64,000 nt of DNA from Ketogulonicigenium vulgare WSH-001. Its GTDB lineage: Bacteria; Pseudomonadota; Alphaproteobacteria; Rhodobacterales; Rhodobacteraceae. The notes beneath the pieces were generated by a model. The model did not search any database, had not been told where the DNA came from, and saw nothing but the letters and a program-made list of their open reading frames with translations. The stretch is taken from NCBI RefSeq assembly GCF_000223375.1, contig NC_017385.1, positions 178,716 to 242,715 on the forward strand, read 5' to 3'. Positions 62,320 to 64,000 of this stretch are shown here, piece by piece (position 1 is the first letter of the stretch; each line of letters starts with the position of its first letter). The position numbers and the translations under genes were made by a program.

Positions 62320-63603
62320 ATGGCCCATAAACCCTCGCTTTCCCAACGCCTTGCGGCGCGCGGCATTCACTATGGCTGGGTGGTGGCGGCGGCCACTTTC
62401 CTGACAATGATGGTCGGTGCCAGCGCCGTCGGCGCGCCCGGCGTGCTGATGCTGCCGCTGCAAGCCGAATTCGGCTGGAGCCTTGCCGATATCTCCGCCG
62501 CCTTTGCCCTGCGCCTGATGCTGTTCGGCGCGGTCGGCCCCTTTGCGGCGGCGCTGCTGGCGCGCTTTGGCACCAAACATGTGTCGCTGGTGGCGCTGGC
62601 GATGATCAGCGTGGGCGTCGTCGGCTCGTTCTTCATGTCCTCGCTGCTAGAGCTGTTCGTGCTGTGGGGGTTGATCGTCGGTTTTGGCACCGGCCTGACC
62701 GCAATGGTTTTGGGCGCGACCGTTGCCACGCGCTGGTTCGCGGCGCGGCGCGGGCTGATCATGGGCCTCCTCAGCGCCAGCGTGGCAACCGGGCAGCTGG
62801 TGTTCCTGCCCGCCTTTGCCGCCCTGACCCAAGCCCTCGGCTGGCGCATGGCCCTTGGCCTTTTGCTGGCCATGCTGGCGCTGGCGACGGTGATCGTCCT
62901 TACCCTGATGCGCGACGATCCCGCCGATATCGGCTTGCGCCCCTATGGTGCAACGGGCGATGCGCCCACACCCAGCGCCGCGCCGACCGCTTCGCTTGGC
63001 GCAACGCTGATGGTGCCCATCCATGTGCTGCGCCAGAACCTGAACAGCGGCACATTTTGGATCCTGTTTGGCACGTTCTTTGTCTGCGGCGCCTCGACCA
63101 CCGGCCTGATCCAGACCCATATGATCGCCATCTGCGCCGATTTCGGCATCCAACCCGTTGCCGCCGCAGGCGTTCTGGCGGTGATTGGCGGCGCGAATTT
63201 CATCGGCACGATCATCTCGGGCTGGCTGACCGACCGCTTTGACAGCCGCTGGCTGCTATTCTGGTATTATGGCCTGCGCGGCCTGTCGCTGATTTACCTG
63301 CCCTTCACCGAGTTCGGCATGTACCAGATCCTGCTGTTCGCGGTGTTCTATGGCCTCGATTGGCTGGCGACTGTGCCGCCAACCGTGCGCCTTGCAAATG
63401 ACCGCTTTGGCCGCGATGCCACGATCATCTTTGGCTGGGTGTTCTTTGGCCACCAACTGGGCGCCGCCATGGCCGCCTGGGGCGCAGGCATCGCGCGTGG
63501 GTTTTACGCCAGCTACCTGTCCAGTTTTTATGCAGCGGGATTTATCTGCATCATTGCGGCGGTCTCTGTCTTCTATATCCGCCGGCGCACCCTACCTACA
63601 TAA
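62320..63603 (+). CDS. MFS transporter, OFA (oxalate/formate antiporter-like) family
   Basis: A 427-residue inner-membrane protein with 12 predicted helices. The N-terminal GIHYGWVVAAATFLTMMVGA and the GAPGVLMLPLQAEFGWSLAD region fit the OFA/monocarboxylate-like MFS group. Loop motifs: RFGTKHVSLVAL in the first half and WLTDRFDSRW in the second. It probably imports a small carboxylate; the partner MarR suggests inducible expression. The stop is followed after 32 bp by the phospholipase D family gene. Confidence 0.85.
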   Translation: MAHKPSLSQRLAARGIHYGWVVAAATFLTMMVGASAVGAPGVLMLPLQAEFGWSLADISAAFALRLMLFGAVGPFAAALLARFGTKHVSLVALAMISVGVVGSFFMSSLLELFVLWGLIVGFGTGLTAMVLGATVATRWFAARRGLIMGLLSASVATGQLVFLPAFAALTQALGWRMALGLLLAMLALATVIVLTLMRDDPADIGLRPYGATGDAPTPSAAPTASLGATLMVPIHVLRQNLNSGTFWILFGTFFVCGASTTGLIQTHMIAICADFGIQPVAAAGVLAVIGGANFIGTIISGWLTDRFDSRWLLFWYYGLRGLSLIYLPFTEFGMYQILLFAVFYGLDWLATVPPTVRLANDRFGRDATIIFGWVFFGHQLGAAMAAWGAGIARGFYASYLSSFYAAGFICIIAAVSVFYIRRRTLPT

Positions 63604-63635
63604 AAATTGCATAACAGGATGTTAGCCCGCCCATC

Positions 63636-64000
63636 ATGACACAGCACACCGACATTCTGATCCCCCATAAGACCTGCTGGCGTATCGCGCCGGCGGGTCG
63701 TTTTGCTTTCATCGACGACGGCGCCGCCTATTTTGCCGCCGCACGCCAGGCGATGCTGCAGGCCCGCCATTCGATCCTGCTGATCGGCTGGGATTTTGAC
63801 GCCAACATCACCCTCGACCGCACGCCTGACGGTGCCGAGGACGAAGGCCCCGCCCGCCTTGGCGATTTCATCATCTGGCTGGCCGACCGCACACCGGGGC
63901 TGCAGATCCGCCTGCTGCGCTGGGACACCGGCGCCATCAAATCCATGTTGCGCCCCAGCGAGCTTGCGACCGTCATCCGCTGGAAGATGCACCCGCGCAT
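63636..64000 (+). CDS. phospholipase D family protein (partial, N-terminal)
   Basis: An open frame running to the window end, 121 residues visible. The sequence HKTCWRIAPAGRFAFIDDG, then ILLIGWDFDANITLDR and GLQIRLLRWDTGAIKSML, is characteristic of the PLD/cardiolipin synthase-like superfamily N-terminal part; the HKD catalytic motifs are further downstream outside the window. Start ATG 63636 is preceded by no obvious ribosome site. It would act on phospholipids or similar phosphodiesters. Function beyond the family is not determinable from this part. Confidence 0.75.
   Translation, partial: MTQHTDILIPHKTCWRIAPAGRFAFIDDGAAYFAAARQAMLQARHSILLIGWDFDANITLDRTPDGAEDEGPARLGDFIIWLADRTPGLQIRLLRWDTGAIKSMLRPSELATVIRWKMHPR

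Overview
The window is GC-rich (roughly 60-65 % by eye), densely packed with many ATGA or TGATG stop/start overlaps. Its gene content is typical of an alphaproteobacterium of the Rhodobacterales type: Entner-Doudoroff genes, many peptide-type (family 5) ABC transporters, a complete beta-ketoadipate pathway with PcaQ and PcaR, and periplasmic PQQ dehydrogenases. One PQQ dehydrogenase (41385-43073) resembles the L-sorbose/L-sorbosone dehydrogenases of Ketogulonicigenium, so that genus is a reasonable but unproven guess. No rRNA, tRNA, insertion sequence, phage gene or CRISPR array was seen; no gap longer than about 250 bp lacks a gene.

Layout. 1-337: end of a secreted hypothetical protein. 438-4240: gluconate/Entner-Doudoroff block (edd, eda, GntR-type regulator, gluconokinase), with two LacI-type operators before edd. 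4311-10956: peptide-type ABC transporter (with a fused permease-ATPase) and a type-B carboxylesterase. 11118-14266: MarR regulator with an EmrB/EmrA-type efflux pump. 14285-32857: a large catabolic island: two hydantoinase/oxoprolinase systems (HyuA+DUF917 and HyuA+HyuB), an AroM-LuxR fusion regulator, an M20 amidohydrolase, two AhpD/CMD proteins, a LysR regulator, an alpha/beta hydrolase, a flavin monooxygenase-like protein and a complete Dpp-type importer split across two divergent units. 32915-39570: phosphatase of the inositol monophosphatase family, glycerophosphodiesterase, Fe/AfuABC-type ABC importer and a LacI regulator. 39700-43073: exported ThuA-like protein, family-3 binding protein and PQQ dehydrogenase. 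43220-47746: LivKHMGF-type importer. 47759-49823: pobA and its AraC-type regulator. 49780-58109: pcaIJF-DCHGB-Q on the minus strand, with divergent pcaR. 58197-61815: YegD-like Hsp70 homologue, AcuI-type reductase, SDR and TetR regulator. 61903-63603: MarR regulator and MFS transporter. 63636-end: start of a phospholipase D family protein.

How it fits together. Gluconate (possibly formed by periplasmic oxidation) is phosphorylated by GntK and cleaved by Edd/Eda to pyruvate and glyceraldehyde 3-phosphate. 4-Hydroxybenzoate is hydroxylated by PobA to protocatechuate, which PcaGH, B, C, D, IJ and F convert to succinyl-CoA and acetyl-CoA. The sequence suggests two pca transcription units: pcaIJF read from a PcaR-type operator at 57326-57360, and pcaDCHGBQ read from an internal PcaQ-like box at 54645-54660.

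The best candidate for an undescribed system is 14285-32857. It combines an oligopeptide-type importer with two ATP-dependent cyclic-amide hydrolase families, an amidohydrolase and oxidative functions, governed by a LysR protein and an AroM-domain transcription factor. I infer a pathway for uptake and ring opening of a lactam-, hydantoin- or diketopiperazine-like compound; the substrate cannot be read from the sequence.
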